Both the position numbers and the translations under genes were made by a program. A stretch of DNA of 64,000 nucleotides, from the NCBI GenBank assembly GCA_033763595.1, contig JANRKH010000021.1, positions 1 to 64,000 of the forward strand. Direction: 5' to 3'. Source of the DNA: JANRKH01 sp033763595. GTDB lineage: Bacteria; Pseudomonadota; Alphaproteobacteria; Rickettsiales; Rickettsiaceae. Every line of letters begins with the position of its first letter. Position 1 is the stretch's first letter. The notes beneath the pieces are model-generated. The model made no database searches and was not told the DNA's origin. It was given only the letters and a program-made list of their open reading frames with translations. Positions 7,907-17,549 of the stretch are shown in pieces.

Positions 7907-10306
7907 TTAAGCGCGTATTTTACCGCCCATTTTTTCACAAGTATCAATAATTTTAGAGGATATTTGCTCTATTTCTTTATCTTCAAGAGTAGATTGGTCT
8001 GATTGCATTATCACTCTAAAGGCAATCGATTTATGACCTTCTGCGATTTTGTCTCCTCTGTATATATCAAATATATCAACATTTTTTATATATTCACTTA
8101 AGCCTAGGATTTTTTTTATTAAATCGCCAGATTTTAACTCATCTCTAAATATAAACGCATAATCTCTGGATACTTGCTGATACGGAGAAATAATAATCTC
8201 ATCCCTTCTGCCAAATTTTTTTCTTTTGACCGGTACATTATTGATAAAAATTTCAAATGCGTAAACTGGAATTAGAACTTTGCCACTAGCGTTAGGTATG
8301 ATGTCATATAATGTCAGAATTTTTGGATGAATTTGACCAAAATTTGCAATCACTTTATTGCCAAGTAAGTAAGATCCGCTTTTATTTGGATGAAAATATT
8401 GCTTTTCGCATTTAACCAATAAAAGATTTGTAAGATCTATCCCTGCTTCTTTGAGTAAAATTTCCAAATCTGATTTAATATCGAAAATATCAACCCTTCT
8501 TGTTTCGGCCAAATGACTCTCTGGTATTTTATTGCCGTATACTACAGCTGCTTGCACTAGCTCTTCATCATGTTCTAATGTTCCATTAAATATAGGCCCT
8601 AGCTCAAAAAAAGCCCCTTGGTTTATAGATCTATTTAAATTGCGTGCTACATTTCCGAGTAGATTCGGAATGACAGTTGGTCTCATGTAATTTAGCTCTG
8701 AGCTAATCGGGTTTTTTATAAATAACTCTTGTTTCTGCGCGTCAAAATGCTTCGCATACTCGTCATTCATAAATGACCAAGTGATTACCTCATCATAACC
8801 TAGGCTTGCAGCGCATCTTCTTAATCTTTCGCTTTTTTTCTGATCTGAAGTGACCAGAGGCGTTATGACAGGACTGATCTGTAAGAATGATGAGTAGATA
8901 TTTTCGTATCCATATATTCTTGCTACCTCCTCAGCTAGAATCTCAGGACAGTTTATATCGTGCCTCCAAGATGGTATTTCAAGCTCTATTATATCATCTT
9001 CACGGCAAATAATTCCAAATCCAAGTCTCTGCAATATTTTGATAGATTCATCATGATCTATGTCGATTCCTATCCTTTTTTTGATAAGTCCAAGCTCAAA
9101 CTTTATTCTTGATTTTTCTGCAAGCTTCCCAAAACTGGAAATAGAGCGCAGCTTGCCTCCGCATATTTTTTCTATCATATTAGATGCGTAAACCAGCATG
9201 TCTAATGTGCTTGATTCGTCTATCCCTCTTTCAAATCTTGTTCTTGCGTCTGTATTAATCTGATATTCTCTTCCTAATCTTGCAACTGATACTTTATCAA
9301 AATTTGCAGCTTCAAGTATAATAGACTTAGTACTTAAATCACATTTACTCTCATCGCCTCCTATAATTCCTGGAAGGGCACATATTTTACTATCATCAGC
9401 AATTACTATAGTATCTTGCTCTAAAGTATATTCTTTTCCATTTAGCGCTTTAAAGCTTTGCTTGCTTGTCAATTTATCAATTGATATATGACCTGATATT
9501 TTTTCTGCATCATATGCATGTAAAGGCCTTGCAAAAGAGACTGCAAAGTAATTCGTTATATCTACAACAGCAGATACTGGCTCTATTCCAATATTTTTTA
9601 GTAGATTTATCATCCAGTCCGGAGACTTATTATTACCAATATCGGTAATTCTAGCAAAGGCAAAAAAACTTACCTCATCTATTTTTACTTGTGTATCATG
9701 CAGACTTAGATTGCTATTTATGCTGATTGGATCTAAAGATTTAAGCACGCCGCATCCAGAAGCTGCAAGATCTCGTGCGATACCATAAACACCAAACCAA
9801 TCACCTCTATTAGGAGTAATAGAAACGTCGTATACCACATCATCAAGGCCCAAGTAACTAATTGCCTTTTTGCCTATTCCAGAATTAGGATCTAGTTCTA
9901 TAATACCCTCATTCGGTCCAGTGCCAATCAATAGCTCGTCAAAAGAACACAGCATTCCATTGCTTTTTACTCCTCTAATTTCTGAGGCTTTTATCTTAAA
10001 GCTTCCATTTGGTATGATTGCACCGACTTCTGCTAACACTACTTTGATCCCAGCTCTAGCATTAGGCGCGCCGCAAACTATTTGCAACACCTCACGCCCG
10101 TTATCCACTTTGCATACTTGTAATTTATCAGCGTTAGGGTGTTTACTCGTTTCTAAAATTTCTGCTACAATAAAATTTCCAAGATCACTGGATCTATCTG
10201 TTATTTCTTCAACTTCAATCCCAATTTTTGTTAAGCTTTGTCCAATTTCATTTGGCTGCAGGTTTGTATCTAAAAATTGTAGTAACCATTTATATGTAAA
10301 TTTCAT
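7907..10306 (-). CDS. pheT: Phenylalanine--tRNA ligase beta subunit
   Basis: The 799-residue beta chain of the alpha2-beta2 synthetase has the bacterial layout. An N-terminal tRNA-binding (EMAP-like) domain lies around residues 40-150 (TSKHPNADKLQVCKVDNG). The B3/B4 editing domain follows, then B5 and the catalytic-like core. A C-terminal ferredoxin-fold anticodon-binding domain starts near KKFGRRDEIIISPYQQVSRD. The start chosen is the ATG at 10306, giving MKFTYKWLLQFL, because family members begin this way. An ATG five codons earlier exists but adds only MGSYK. The chosen start overlaps the pheS stop as ATGA, implying translational coupling. Confidence 0.96.
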   Translation of the reverse strand: MKFTYKWLLQFLDTNLQPNEIGQSLTKIGIEVEEITDRSSDLGNFIVAEILETSKHPNADKLQVCKVDNGREVLQIVCGAPNARAGIKVVLAEVGAIIPNGSFKIKASEIRGVKSNGMLCSFDELLIGTGPNEGIIELDPNSGIGKKAISYLGLDDVVYDVSITPNRGDWFGVYGIARDLAASGCGVLKSLDPISINSNLSLHDTQVKIDEVSFFAFARITDIGNNKSPDWMINLLKNIGIEPVSAVVDITNYFAVSFARPLHAYDAEKISGHISIDKLTSKQSFKALNGKEYTLEQDTIVIADDSKICALPGIIGGDESKCDLSTKSIILEAANFDKVSVARLGREYQINTDARTRFERGIDESSTLDMLVYASNMIEKICGGKLRSISSFGKLAEKSRIKFELGLIKKRIGIDIDHDESIKILQRLGFGIICREDDIIELEIPSWRHDINCPEILAEEVARIYGYENIYSSFLQISPVITPLVTSDQKKSERLRRCAASLGYDEVITWSFMNDEYAKHFDAQKQELFIKNPISSELNYMRPTVIPNLLGNVARNLNRSINQGAFFELGPIFNGTLEHDEELVQAAVVYGNKIPESHLAETRRVDIFDIKSDLEILLKEAGIDLTNLLLVKCEKQYFHPNKSGSYLLGNKVIANFGQIHPKILTLYDIIPNASGKVLIPVYAFEIFINNVPVKRKKFGRRDEIIISPYQQVSRDYAFIFRDELKSGDLIKKILGLSEYIKNVDIFDIYRGDKIAEGHKSIAFRVIMQSDQSTLEDKEIEQISSKIIDTCEKMGGKIRA

Positions 10307-11334
10307 CTTGTAAGACCCCATGTAACTGAGGGAACATCGAACGGAGAAAAATTATAATGTTTAAGCCATCTTAGGTCGCTATCAAAAAATTGTCTTAAGT
10401 CTTTAATACCATATTTTAACATAGCCATTCTCTCTATCCCAAGACCCGCTGCGTAACCTTGATGTAAATTACTATCAATCCCCACGTTTGTAAGAACTTT
10501 AGGATGAATCATTCCGCATCCAAGTATTTCTAGCCATTTTCCTCCTTTAAACCTAATGTCCACCTCAGCTGAAGGGGTTGTAAATGGGAAGTAACTTGGC
10601 CTAAACCTAACTTCAGGACCTGTATTTTCAAAAAAACAAGAGATAAAATACTCTATTAATGATTTGAGTTTTGCCATAGTTGCCTCTTTACTTATTTCTA
10701 GTAATTCAATTTGATGAAACATCGGAGTATGAGTTTGATCAAAATCGGAGCGATAAGTTCTCCCAGGTGCTATAAATTTCATCGGCGGATTATTACTTTT
10801 CATAGTTCTTATCTGAACAGGGGATGTATGGGTTCTAAGAACTAGGTCATCAGATTCCTTCATATAAAAAGTATCATGCATTTGTCGTGCCGGATGGTTT
10901 TCATCAATATTTAAAGCTGTAAAGTTATTCCAGTCTGTTTCTATACTCGGACCTTCTTTGACCTCAAAACCTAAATGGGCAAAAATCTCAATAATCTCGG
11001 CCCTTGCTTGCATAACAGGATGTACCGAACCTATGGACTTTGGCCTACTGGCTAGTGTTATATCTACTTGCTCTTTAGATAAAAGATCTTCAAACTCTTT
11101 TTCTATCAGCTCGTTTTTCTTGCGATTTAGCTCCTGTTCAAACTTTAGCCTTATGTCATTTATGATTTTTCCAAACTCCTTCTTATCCTCAATAGTCATA
11201 GTGGCCATTTTCCTCATCTCCTCTGAGATCACGCCCTTCTTGCCTGTAAACTCTATTCTTATATTTTCTAATTCTACACTTGAGTTCGAGTTATTTATTT
11301 TATATATTGCATCTTTTAGTATAGACTCTTTCAT
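10303..11334 (-). CDS. pheS: Phenylalanine--tRNA ligase alpha subunit
   Basis: The 343-residue class II catalytic subunit attaches Phe to tRNA-Phe. An N-terminal coiled-coil region (about 1-85) grips the tRNA; the catalytic domain follows. Class II motif 2 appears around PGRTYRSDFDQTHTPMFHQI, and motif 3 around AAGLGIERMAMLKYGI. Length is typical. It overlaps pheT by four bases, the usual pheS-pheT order. It is divergent from gmk with only about 43 bp between the two starts, so the promoters are compact or overlapping. Confidence 0.97.
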   Translation of the reverse strand: MKESILKDAIYKINNSNSSVELENIRIEFTGKKGVISEEMRKMATMTIEDKKEFGKIINDIRLKFEQELNRKKNELIEKEFEDLLSKEQVDITLASRPKSIGSVHPVMQARAEIIEIFAHLGFEVKEGPSIETDWNNFTALNIDENHPARQMHDTFYMKESDDLVLRTHTSPVQIRTMKSNNPPMKFIAPGRTYRSDFDQTHTPMFHQIELLEISKEATMAKLKSLIEYFISCFFENTGPEVRFRPSYFPFTTPSAEVDIRFKGGKWLEILGCGMIHPKVLTNVGIDSNLHQGYAAGLGIERMAMLKYGIKDLRQFFDSDLRWLKHYNFSPFDVPSVTWGLTR

Positions 11335-11377
11335 CGCATAAAAATTTTTTTGATCAAAATAACAATAGTAGGACTAA

Positions 11378-12010
11378 ATGTCTAATTTAAATTTAAGAAG
11401 AAAATCTATTATTTTTATTTTATCAGGACCATCTGGCGGCGGTAAGACAACAATTGCGCAAAAAATACTACAAAAAGATGAAAATATTACAAGATCTGTA
11501 TCATTCACCACTAGGCAGCCAAGGCCAGGAGAACAAGACGGGAGGGATTATCACTTTATATCAGAAATAGACTTCAAGGATCTAATAGAAAAAGGTGTAT
11601 TATTCGAACATATTGAGGTATTTGGTAATTTTTATGGCATAACTTTGGGGCAAATTCAAAGTAGTATCGATGCAGGCAAGGATGTTGTACTTGTTATAGA
11701 TTATGCAGGCACAAAAATAATACAAGAAAAATTCAAATCTAATGTAGTCACTATATTTATCACACCAAGCTCCATAAAACAATTAAACGAAAGATTAGAT
11801 AAGAGATCAGAGGGCTCATCAGGTGATGATTACCTAAGGCTCATGTCTGCCCGCGAAGAAATTTATGAAGCAAAAAATTATGATTATTTAGTCATCAATG
11901 ATGATCTAGAAAAATCTGTTCAAAAAGTTTTATCTATTTTACATGCCGAAAGATTAAAGCTTTCAAGATTATCTAACATAAATGATTTTATAGGTTTTTT
12001 TTATGAATAA
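11378..12010 (+). CDS. gmk: Guanylate kinase
   Basis: The 210-residue enzyme phosphorylates GMP to GDP. The P-loop is LSGPSGGGKTTIAQ near residue 17, a slight variant of the usual GPSGxGKS. The GMP-binding segment follows as SFTTRQPRPGEQDGRDYHF. Its last codons overlap the start of dapE by 8 bp on the same strand, so the pair forms a small operon. Confidence 0.96.
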   Translation: MSNLNLRRKSIIFILSGPSGGGKTTIAQKILQKDENITRSVSFTTRQPRPGEQDGRDYHFISEIDFKDLIEKGVLFEHIEVFGNFYGITLGQIQSSIDAGKDVVLVIDYAGTKIIQEKFKSNVVTIFITPSSIKQLNERLDKRSEGSSGDDYLRLMSAREEIYEAKNYDYLVINDDLEKSVQKVLSILHAERLKLSRLSNINDFIGFFYE

Positions 12011-13157
12011 AGATACGGAAACAATTGACGAAATTAAGATCATACTTGCAAAACTTATCTCTGCAAAATCAGAAAGTCCAATTGACGCAGGACTTATTGA
12101 TTACATAGGAGGCATACTCTCAGAAGCTGGATTTAAAACTTATATAAAAACTTTCGGAGAAGGCCCTCTTGCTACAAAAAATCTCTATGCGGAATATGGC
12201 GAAAATGGAAAAAACTTATGCTTTGCAGGTCATGTAGACGTTGTACCAGCTGGTGACGATAGTAAATGGCTTTATCCCCCATATGAAATGACCGAGGATA
12301 ATAATTTGATCTATGGACGTGGCGCTGTTGATATGAAAGGAGCGATTGCGTCAATGCTGTATGCTGGCATAAAATGGGCTCGCGCGGGCCGTAAAGAAAA
12401 AATTAGTTTTCTGATAACTGCAGACGAAGAAGCAAGTGGTGAATTTGGCACTAAAGAAATGCTAAAGTGGCTACGCACTCAAAATATCAAAATTGATTTT
12501 GCTATCATTGGCGAACCCACATGCAACGAAAAAATTGGAGATACTATAAAAATTGGGCGCAGAGGCAGTATCAACTTTGAACTTGAGGTGTTCGGTAAAC
12601 AGGGTCATGTAGCCTATCCAGAGCTCGCAGATAATCCAATTGATAGAGCAATCAAAGCATCACAAGCTCTTTTACACCACCAAATAGATGAAGGCTCTGA
12701 CTTATTTTCACCCTCGAATCTTGAAATTACATCGATAGATACTTTTAACAATGTGCGTAACGTAATACCAGGATCTACAAAGATCAAATTCAATATCAGA
12801 TCTGGCAATGCAAAGTCACCCGAAGATATAATAAATGAAATTGATAGTATAATTGCGATAAATGCAAATGAATATAAACTCTCTTATACCATAAGTGGAA
12901 GGAGTTTTGCTTCTCAAGCAACAGAATTCACATACAATTTCAAAGATTTAGTAGAAAAAATTTGTCATACAAAGGCTAGTTTTTCTACAAGCGGAGGTAC
13001 GTCAGACGCAAGATTTATAATTGAATACTGCCCTCTACTTGAATTTGGCTTATTAAACAAAACTGCACATATGATAAATGAAAATACAGAAATTAGTCAT
13101 TTACAAAAACTTACGTCTGTGTATACTCAGGCGATTGGTTTGTTTCATTCGTACTAG
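12003..13157 (+). CDS. dapE: Succinyl-diaminopimelate desuccinylase
   Basis: The 384-residue M20-family metallohydrolase releases succinate from N-succinyl-diaminopimelate, a late step to meso-DAP and lysine, and so serves peptidoglycan synthesis. Metal-ligand motifs are visible: CFAGHVDVVPAGD near residue 72, GRGAVDMKGAIASM near 105, and TADEEASGEFGT near 138. GGTSDARFI near the C-terminus carries another conserved segment of DapE. It overlaps gmk by 8 bp. Its presence suggests the bacterium makes its own DAP, as several wall-building Rickettsiales do. Confidence 0.94.
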   Translation: MNKDTETIDEIKIILAKLISAKSESPIDAGLIDYIGGILSEAGFKTYIKTFGEGPLATKNLYAEYGENGKNLCFAGHVDVVPAGDDSKWLYPPYEMTEDNNLIYGRGAVDMKGAIASMLYAGIKWARAGRKEKISFLITADEEASGEFGTKEMLKWLRTQNIKIDFAIIGEPTCNEKIGDTIKIGRRGSINFELEVFGKQGHVAYPELADNPIDRAIKASQALLHHQIDEGSDLFSPSNLEITSIDTFNNVRNVIPGSTKIKFNIRSGNAKSPEDIINEIDSIIAINANEYKLSYTISGRSFASQATEFTYNFKDLVEKICHTKASFSTSGGTSDARFIIEYCPLLEFGLLNKTAHMINENTEISHLQKLTSVYTQAIGLFHSY

Positions 13158-13225
13158 GGTAATTTTAAATAGTAAATAATACAAATTGTCAAACTAATTC
13201 TAGGAATAATATACAGATCGAGCTA

Positions 13226-13363
13226 TACCATATTCAAGGAATTAACTCTACATATGAATCTTAGGGCTGCCTTGAGTAAGCTTATATAAAATTTGCTCAA
13301 TAGTAATTTTGCTGAAATTCGTAATGACTATTTAATTTGATCATTTAAAAATGGGATTTGGTA
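13226..13363 (+). repeat. Family C repeat
   Basis: A 138-bp element from TACCATATTCAAGGAATT to ATGGGATTTGGTA. The inner part has CATATGAATCTTAGGG and a right-hand segment TTTAATTTGATCATTTAAAA. It matches, in reverse, the copy at 46227-46350. It occupies most of the gap between dapE and tRNA-Leu; the rest of that gap shows no gene. Confidence 0.7.
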
Positions 13364-13504
13364 TTATATGCTTTTGAATAATCGAAGAATAGAAATACTA
13401 TCTTGAGATATGCAAAGGTTCACAAAGGTCTAGAGACATTTGTTGTTATCTAAAGCTATACCCAAAATAGATCTCCTCAAAGATCATGAGCGTAAGAAAC
13501 ATTA

Positions 13505-13589
13505 GCGGATGTGGCGGAACTGGTAGACGCACTAGACTTAGGATCTAGCGCCGCAAGGTATGGGGGTTCAAGTCCCTCCATCCGCACCA
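13505..13589 (+). tRNA. tRNA-Leu (anticodon UAG)
   Basis: A complete 85-nt class II cloverleaf. The acceptor stem GCGGATG pairs with CATCCGC, and the anticodon stem CTAGA/TCTAG encloses loop CTTAGGA with anticodon TAG. A long variable arm is present, the T-loop is TTCAAGT, and CCA is encoded at the end. Confidence 0.97.
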
Positions 13590-13883
13590 AATCAAATATT
13601 GCTTGATAAAAATAGACAGGTTGCAAAACTTATCTCAACTAGCAAAATGCAAGTAGATTTTAAGACGCGAAAATCTGGGTCTATTGATATACATAAGGAT
13701 CAGAGTGTAAGTTCTGGACTTACAAAATCCTAATCCTATGGGCTCGAAAGTTTAAGTAGATTTCATAAGAAGTGGGATTTGCACATAAAGGTCTAATGAA
13801 TTTTTTAGATCAATCAATTATTGATTAAAGAATTAACTTCACTTTAAGCATTAAGGCAAAAAAATAAGTCAAAACATAAAATT
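13590..13883. other. Intergenic gap, no gene seen
   Basis: No convincing reading frame or RNA. Near 13770-13785 a GTGGGATTTG stretch and some preceding bases resemble the right end of the family A/C repeats, suggesting an old degraded copy. Confidence 0.4.
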
Positions 13884-15293
13884 ATGCAAAATATAGACTT
13901 CCAGCTTAGCGGTAGCGAAAAAAATATTAATCAAGATAATCACAACTCATTGAGCGTAAAGTTCCAGTTTCAAGAAATTAGGAAAGAAGGCCTCGAGATA
14001 GATTATTCTGTATCTGTACCCAACTCTATTATTTCATCAGAGGTGGATGCAAAATTAGCGGAGATTGCTAAGACTGTTAAGATAGAGGGATTTAGGCCAG
14101 GTAAAGTCCCTCTTAAGATACTAGAGAAAAAGTTTAGACCATCCATTTTCACTGAAGTTATAAATACAAGCATCACTAAAGCAATTGACGAGATTATTGG
14201 CCATAGAAATTTCAAACTTGCTGCAAAGCCAATAGTCGATGAATTAAAATTTGATGTCGAAGAATCGATGAATTTTGTGCTAAAGCTAGAGACCTTCCCA
14301 AAATGCGAACTTATAGATTTTTCTAAAATTACCATAGAGAAGCTTGAGGCGGAACCTGCTGAATCAGATATTTTAGAGGCCGTCGAAGATATGCTTGAGC
14401 ATCACAAAGAATGGACAAAAGCAGAAGAAAAACATAAATCTCAGCTCCAAGACAAGCTTATAATTGATTATGAAGGTTTCATCGAGAATATACCTTTTGA
14501 TGGCGGTAAAGCAGAAAATAGTGAGTTAATACTTGGGAGTGGAAAATTTATTCCAGGGTTTGAGGATCAGCTCATCGGCAAGAAATCAGGATCAAATATT
14601 GACGTAAAAGTTAAATTTCCTGATGATTATGGCGCTTCTTCTGTAGCAGGAAAAAATGCGGTTTTTAAAGTTTCAATAAAAGAAATATTGTCACCACGGA
14701 AATTGGAAATGAACGATAAATCTGCTCAAATTGCAGGATTTGAAAGTTTAGCTGATTTAAGGGAGTCTGCATTAGCTTTTTTAAATACTAAATATCAAGA
14801 ATTTTCTTATTCCTATTGTAAAACTAAATTGTTTAATGCTTTGGAGAATATGCTGCATTTTGATATTCCTAAAAGCTTTATAGACAAAGAGCTTGAGTTA
14901 ATAAATAAGACTTTTAGCCAAAATAGAAACATAGACGAAGATATTAAAGACAAAACAGATGAGGAAGTTCAGAAACTTGCGCTCAAGATCGCGCAAAGAA
15001 GAATCAGGATAGGCTTTGCTCTTTCTGAATATGCTGAAGCAAATAATATTAAAGTTACTCCAACCGACTTAGAACGCGAGATTTACCATAGCTTAAGTCA
15101 TTTGCCCGGACATCTAAAAAATGAGATGATAGCAACAATATCAAAAGACAAGGATTTACGCTATAATATTAATGGTAAAATTTTGGAAAATAAAGCCGTT
15201 GAAAAGATTTTAGCCGAGGTAAATCTTGTGGTAAAAAAATGTGATAGTAAAACACTCATAGATGCAGTAGAAAACCTAAGCGATAAAACCTAA
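13884..15293 (+). CDS. tig: Trigger factor (ribosome-associated chaperone, FKBP-type prolyl isomerase)
   Basis: The 469-residue protein binds nascent chains at the ribosome exit. The ribosome-docking signature is visible as GFRPGKVPLKILEKKF near residue 72. The FKBP prolyl-isomerase domain lies near 180-270 (FDGGKAENSELILGSGKFIP and GFEDQLIG). A helical C-terminal chaperone domain fills the rest. It carries an N-terminal extension of about 25 residues (MQNIDFQLSGSEKNINQDN) before the usual start of the family; no later Met offers an alternative, so the extension may be real. No clp or lon genes follow, unlike in many bacteria. Confidence 0.95.
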   Translation: MQNIDFQLSGSEKNINQDNHNSLSVKFQFQEIRKEGLEIDYSVSVPNSIISSEVDAKLAEIAKTVKIEGFRPGKVPLKILEKKFRPSIFTEVINTSITKAIDEIIGHRNFKLAAKPIVDELKFDVEESMNFVLKLETFPKCELIDFSKITIEKLEAEPAESDILEAVEDMLEHHKEWTKAEEKHKSQLQDKLIIDYEGFIENIPFDGGKAENSELILGSGKFIPGFEDQLIGKKSGSNIDVKVKFPDDYGASSVAGKNAVFKVSIKEILSPRKLEMNDKSAQIAGFESLADLRESALAFLNTKYQEFSYSYCKTKLFNALENMLHFDIPKSFIDKELELINKTFSQNRNIDEDIKDKTDEEVQKLALKIAQRRIRIGFALSEYAEANNIKVTPTDLEREIYHSLSHLPGHLKNEMIATISKDKDLRYNINGKILENKAVEKILAEVNLVVKKCDSKTLIDAVENLSDKT

Positions 15294-15356
15294 CCGATAA
15301 ACCTACTTATACTAACTCCCTAATAAATGATCAAATTAATTGATCTAAATGAATTA

Positions 15357-15392
15357 AAGCTAGAAGCAAGTACTTAAAATGGGATTTGGTAT
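15357..15392 (+). repeat. Right-end fragment of a family A repeat
   Basis: GCTAGAAGCAAGTACTT followed by AAAATGGGATTTGGTA repeats the right end of family A, immediately before a complete copy. The bases to its left (ATGATCAAATTAATTGATC) resemble family C, so this is a composite remnant. Confidence 0.6.
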
Positions 15393-15394
15393 TA

Positions 15395-15490
15395 TACCAA
15401 ATCCCAGATTAAATAATACTAGGAGCAAGTCACGAAGGCTACTACAGGTGAGCGACGAGCTAGAAGCAAGTACTTAAATGGGATTTGGTA
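15395..15490 (+). repeat. Family A palindromic repeat
   Basis: A 96-bp copy with left end TACCAAATCCCAGATTAAAT and right end ATGGGATTTGGTA. The core is slightly shortened (GGCTACTACAGGTGAGCGAC). It lies between the end of tig and the convergent small membrane-protein cluster. Confidence 0.85.
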
Positions 15491-15520
15491 TAACACATAG
15501 TATCAAAAATTGGATAGGTA

Positions 15521-16069
15521 TCACAGCAAATCATGACCTTCGCCATCTGAAGTATTTACGATGCCCGTTAAATCTAAATTCGATTCTGGATCTTTTGTAT
15601 CTTCGATCGTTTTTGAAACTAAAGACTTTGTGCCAAATAACGCGCTTATGATATCAGAAAAAAATATGCTAAAGATTAGCCCTATAGCCGTCCCAACAAA
15701 CCCTCCTTGCTTTATTCCAACATGCATACCGATTCTGCCACATTCTTCGCTGATTTCACTAGCACTTTTGCCTTGTGATGCGAGCTCTCGTCCTCTATTG
15801 CCACATTTTTCTCTTAAATCATCAGAAATTGCGTGACGACCTCCGGCAATATAACATATAGCGCAGCCTGCACTAGTTAAAGCTATTGTCGCTGGAAATG
15901 GAATCACTGGAAAAAGAAGAGCTGTTGTTACAGCAGTTACTGCAAATGTTGCCATGGCAGACTCCCCTGAATAAGTTATCGCTTCGTTCAATCCTGACCC
16001 TCTGCCAATCCCATCTCCAACATCTGGGTCAATAGACACTGAGTTATTAGACAATTTACTATGTATCAT
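15521..16069 (-). CDS. Orphan glycine/alanine-rich membrane protein, paralogue 1
   Basis: Family not recognised. A 182-residue protein with two or three hydrophobic segments: AMATFAVTAVTTALLF, ATIALTSAGCAICYIAG, and a glycine-spaced segment ending in GLIFSIFFSDIISALFG. A charged stretch with three cysteines (around REKCGNRGRE and SEECGRIG) separates them, and an acidic tail follows. It is a clear paralogue of the protein at 17019-17549. The start was placed at the ATG at 16069 because the paralogue begins the same distance before DGIGRGSGL/DRIGRGSGL; a longer frame from 16132 would overlap the upstream gene. GGA lies a few bases before this ATG. It sits 44 bp behind the 16114-16803 gene, probably in one transcript. 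Confidence 0.72.
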   Translation of the reverse strand: MIHSKLSNNSVSIDPDVGDGIGRGSGLNEAITYSGESAMATFAVTAVTTALLFPVIPFPATIALTSAGCAICYIAGGRHAISDDLREKCGNRGRELASQGKSASEISEECGRIGMHVGIKQGGFVGTAIGLIFSIFFSDIISALFGTKSLVSKTIEDTKDPESNLDLTGIVNTSDGEGHDLL

Positions 16070-16113
16070 AATTTCCGTAATTTTTTTATTAATAGAAAAA
16101 TAAATATTGTTTA

Positions 16114-16803
16114 TTATCCAACATCTTTCCATGTCTCGCCGAAAAATTCACCCACTATTTCAACGTCTTTCCATGTCTCTGAGGCTTCGCACCATATGTC
16201 TGATTCTGACATATCAGAATTTTTGTGAGACTGCTTTTTAAAAATTGTAGCTGGAGAAGGTTTCTTGCTGGGTGTATTTTTTTGCGCCGGATTATCCTGC
16301 TCTGTTGCTGCGTAAGCAACTGCAGTTACTACTCCTCCTCCGCCTAATATATAAGAAGCTCCCTCAGAGCTAACGACAAACTCATAGACCGGTTTTGTAT
16401 ATTTTGCCTTGTTAAATGCAATATCAGCAGCTACAATGCCTGTTACAGCTCCTGAGGCAACTCCTACGTTTACTCCGTCTCTAAAAGCATAGCTCCTTAC
16501 TTCTTCAATAATTTTTTCGGGGTCATTTTGATTATTCATATGAGCAACTTCTGCATGTTCATCGCGCATTAATTGTGCGAATCCTGCTCCGGTAAGACTA
16601 CCAACTACATATGCCACGCCATAAGCTGCAGATGCAGCTGCAACAATAGGCATCAGAGGCGCGCCAACAAAAATACCTACCCCTACTGTAATTCCCGCTC
16701 CAGTTACCGCTGAGGTATTACTAGACCACGAAATAGTATCGTTACTGTAAGTTCCCTTTGCTTTAGAGAGCAGTTCCTCTTTTGTGAGTTGTTTGTTTTT
16801 CAT
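16114..16803 (-). CDS. Orphan glycine/alanine-rich membrane protein
   Basis: Family not recognised. The 229-residue protein has a glycine-rich hydrophobic pair near residues 33-75 (GAGITVGVGIFVGAPLMP, then AAASAAYGVAYVVGSLTGAG), a charged stretch, and a second glycine-zipper-like pair near 110-165. A polar tail follows, in which ETWKDVE and ETWKDVG repeat. The order of segments resembles its two small neighbours, but sequence similarity is weak. AAAGGAG lies 8 bases before the ATG, supporting the start. Its upstream region (16804-16990) is nearly the same as that of the gene at 17019-17549. A membrane-active or secreted role is only a guess. Confidence 0.7.
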   Translation of the reverse strand: MKNKQLTKEELLSKAKGTYSNDTISWSSNTSAVTGAGITVGVGIFVGAPLMPIVAAASAAYGVAYVVGSLTGAGFAQLMRDEHAEVAHMNNQNDPEKIIEEVRSYAFRDGVNVGVASGAVTGIVAADIAFNKAKYTKPVYEFVVSSEGASYILGGGGVVTAVAYAATEQDNPAQKNTPSKKPSPATIFKKQSHKNSDMSESDIWCEASETWKDVEIVGEFFGETWKDVG

Positions 16804-16990
16804 AATATTTTACTCCTTTTATTAAATTAATAATTTCATAAGGAGGTTCCACAGTAAAACCTTCTTAGGCCCTCTGTTTATATTTTACATCACTGGTTTT
16901 TAAAATTTTACATACAACAAAACAAGATGCAACAAAAAAATTTAACTATAGTTTGTTTATTTTTATTTTTAGTTAACTATTTTTTTAGAG
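16804..16990 (-). promoter_or_regulatory. Duplicated leader/promoter region, copy 1
   Basis: Upstream of the 16114-16803 gene. From about 16850 to 16960 it matches 17585-17700 with few changes, including the block TATTTTACATCACTGGTTTT and the string GATGCAACAAAAAAA. Conservation outside the coding parts points to a shared promoter or 5' leader. No exact -35/-10 pair can be assigned confidently. Confidence 0.55.
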
Positions 16991-17018
16991 AATACACTGG
17001 TTCTTGTAAATATATCAG

Positions 17019-17549
17019 TCACAAATCATGATCTTCATAATCTGAAGTATTTACGATGCCCGTTAAATCTAAATTCGATTCTGGATCTTTTGTATCTTCG
17101 ATCGTTTTTGAAACTAAAGACTTTGTGCCAAATAACGCGCTTATGATATCAGAAAAAATAGCACTAAAAAATAAGCCTATTCCAACCCCGATAAGTGCAC
17201 CTTTCTTTACTCCTTCGTATCTGCCTATTTTGCTACATTCTTCTCTAATTTCATTTGCGCTTTTGCCTTGTTCTGAGAGCTCTCGTCCTCTATTGCCACA
17301 TTTTTCTCTTAAATCATCAGAAATTGCGTGACGACTCCCTGCTAGATAGCTTAAACCACAGCCTGCACTAGTTAAAGCTATTGTCGCTGGGAATGGAATC
17401 ACTGGAAAAAGAAGAGATGTGGTTATAGCAGTTACCGCAAATGTTGCCATGGCAGACTCCCCTGAATAAGTTATCGCTTCGCTTAATCCTGACCCTCTGC
17501 CTATCCGGTCTCCATCATCAGGAGTAACAGTATAGTTACCATTTGTCAT
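17019..17549 (-). CDS. Orphan glycine/alanine-rich membrane protein, paralogue 2
   Basis: Family not recognised. The 176-residue protein is a paralogue of the one at 15521-16069: same N-terminal GRGSGL-EAITYSGESAMA block, same two hydrophobic segments, same cysteine-bearing charged stretch, and an almost identical 50-residue tail beginning FSDIISALFGTKSLV. The DNA of the 3' ends is near-identical for more than 100 bp, while the middle has drifted. The upstream region is copy 2 of the duplicated leader. Two or three membrane segments are predicted by eye; function is unknown. Confidence 0.74.
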   Translation of the reverse strand: MTNGNYTVTPDDGDRIGRGSGLSEAITYSGESAMATFAVTAITTSLLFPVIPFPATIALTSAGCGLSYLAGSRHAISDDLREKCGNRGRELSEQGKSANEIREECSKIGRYEGVKKGALIGVGIGLFFSAIFSDIISALFGTKSLVSKTIEDTKDPESNLDLTGIVNTSDYEDHDL

